From NCBI GenBank assembly GCA_949316495.1, contig OX439012.1:5215559-5279558 (forward strand): a DNA stretch of 64,000 bases, in the 5' to 3' direction. Numbering within the stretch: the stretch's first letter is position 1; each line of letters opens with the position of its first letter. A program made the translations under genes and the position numbers. The stretch comes from Amphiduros pacificus. Taxonomy: Eukaryota; Annelida; Polychaeta; Phyllodocida; Hesionidae. Positions 62,768 to 64,000 of the stretch are shown piece by piece. Below the pieces are notes generated by a model. The model searched no databases, was not told the origin of the DNA, and saw only the letters and a list, made by a program, of their open reading frames with translations.

Positions 62768-63534
62768 TTTTCTTTTCGTTTTGGGGCAATATAAGCTTGT
62801 ATTGTCCTGAGAATTCACCTGCCTTAGGACAAAATATCTCCGACCTCCTAAAATGGTACCACGGCTTATAATTTTTCATAACTTACATTATTCTGATTAA
62901 TTATGCAAGAATGCCAGGCACAAGAACAATCAATATGATTTTTTTCCCTGGTTACTGGGAATAAGAAATCAGAAATAAAATATGTTGAACAATATTTGGT
63001 TATTTTTATATTAGCAAGAATCAACATGAAAACTTGGTTCATTTTCAATGTTGCTAACCAGAACCAAAAATTCAAGTTGTTTTCCTTGTCTAATGCATTG
63101 CTTTACATTGTGACTCTTTACTTACTTTAAATTGGACCAAGGTCATTATTTATTTTGCAAATGAATATGGGTTTATAGCAATAAGGACTATTTATGAATA
63201 GATATGGGTGTAAATAAAATAAGGAGGATTTTGTAAATATTAAATGTACATGCCAGATGAGCATGAAATACTGGGAACAGAATAAACAAATCTAATATAA
63301 TTCACTTCAATTTTACTTGTTATTTTACTCAGTTCATGTTTGATAAATGGATTTGTTGCCGATTCCTATTTAAGTTTAACTTTGGTATAGGGTATTATCA
63401 TAAATGCATCTGTCCATCTTTGACAAAAAAGTTTGCAAAAGATCTATCAGGTTAACTTTCAAGCATCTTTAACCAGTTTGAAAAAGTTACCAGTGACAGG
63501 GTAGATTCAATTGTGTTACAACTGTATGCAGGTC
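62768..63534. other. Non-coding flank
   Basis: No gene, RNA or clear repeat recognised. Confidence 0.5.
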
Positions 63535-64000
63535 CATGTAATGATGCTTTTTGGGGGCTCTGTAGGTCCATGTCATGATGCTTTTTGGGGGCTTTGTAAT
63601 AATAATAATAAAATAATAATAACAATTTGTATAGCGCTTTATCAGACTAGGTCTGCTCAAAGCGCTTGTAGGTCCATGTCATAATGCTTTTTGGGGGCTT
63701 TGTAGGTCCATGTCATGATGCTTTTTGGGGGCTTTGCAGGTCCATGTTATGATACTTTTTTGGAGTTTTGCAGGTCCATGTTATGAGGCTTTTTGGGGGC
63801 TTTGTAGGTCCATGTCATGATGCTTTTTGGGGGGCTTTGCAGATCGATGTCATGATCCTTTTTGGGGGCTTTGTAGGTCCATGTCATGATGCTTTTTGGG
63901 GGCTTTGTAGGTCCATGTCATGATGCTTTTTGGGGGCTTTGCAGGTCCATGTCATGATGCTTTTTGGGGGCTCTGTAGGTCCATGTTATGATGCTATTTG
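63535..64000. repeat. ~34-bp tandem array running off the window, split by a short dispersed repeat
   Basis: About eleven units of 'ggtccatgtcatgatgcttt' + 'ttgggggctttgta'. Between units (about 63600-63665) lies an ATA-rich stretch with 'tatagcgctttatcagacta' and 'ggtctgctcaaagcgctt', the inverted match of 11268-11288. The array is probably older than this insert. Confidence 0.9.

Overview
This is an AT-rich, intron-rich metazoan window. It holds three complete host genes: PINK1 (+, 3743-13874), UBE4B (-, 49691-17630) and an SLC35E2-type transporter (+, 52399-58815). The long introns full of minisatellites, the MITE-like elements, the CR1/jockey-like LINEs and a tRNA-derived SINE suggest a marine invertebrate, most likely a mollusc (perhaps a bivalve). 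That placement is an inference. I rebuilt the exons by reading GT..AG splice phases against remembered vertebrate protein sequences, not by a database search.

Layout. 1-3742: upstream DNA with two small MITE-like elements and no recognisable gene. 3743-13874: PINK1 in 11 coding exons. Its large intron 6 carries a Harbinger-like MITE, a LINE with an intact ORF2 and a long (ATT)n tract. 13875-17629: convergent PINK1/UBE4B intergenic DNA. 17630-49691: UBE4B in 24 coding exons on the minus strand, with introns packed with tandem arrays, a broken LINE, foldback elements, hAT-like elements and a SINE. 49692-49917: short divergent promoter region. 49918-58815: SLC35E2-like gene. 58816-64000: 3' flank with a tiny MITE and a tandem array running off the end.

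The most striking pattern is that many minisatellites here are not anonymous intron sequence. Their units are copies of an exon-intron junction: the exon end plus a working-looking GT donor, or an AG acceptor plus the exon start. I count about ten clear cases: nine in UBE4B and one in SLC35E2, plus a weaker one in PINK1. Unit sizes run from 29 to about 120 bp and copy number from 2 to about 38. In every case the full exon sits at the side where the normal splice site would still be used first (donors) or last (acceptors). Two arrays show higher-order structure, and one is only a duplication, as if caught at an early stage.

PINK1 (mitochondrial Ser/Thr kinase) and UBE4B (U-box E3/E4 ubiquitin ligase) both belong to protein and organelle quality control. 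SLC35E2 is an orphan member of the drug/metabolite transporter superfamily. All three human orthologues lie in 1p36, so this block looks like retained ancient linkage. No retrovirus-like, Polinton-like or toxin relics were recognised.
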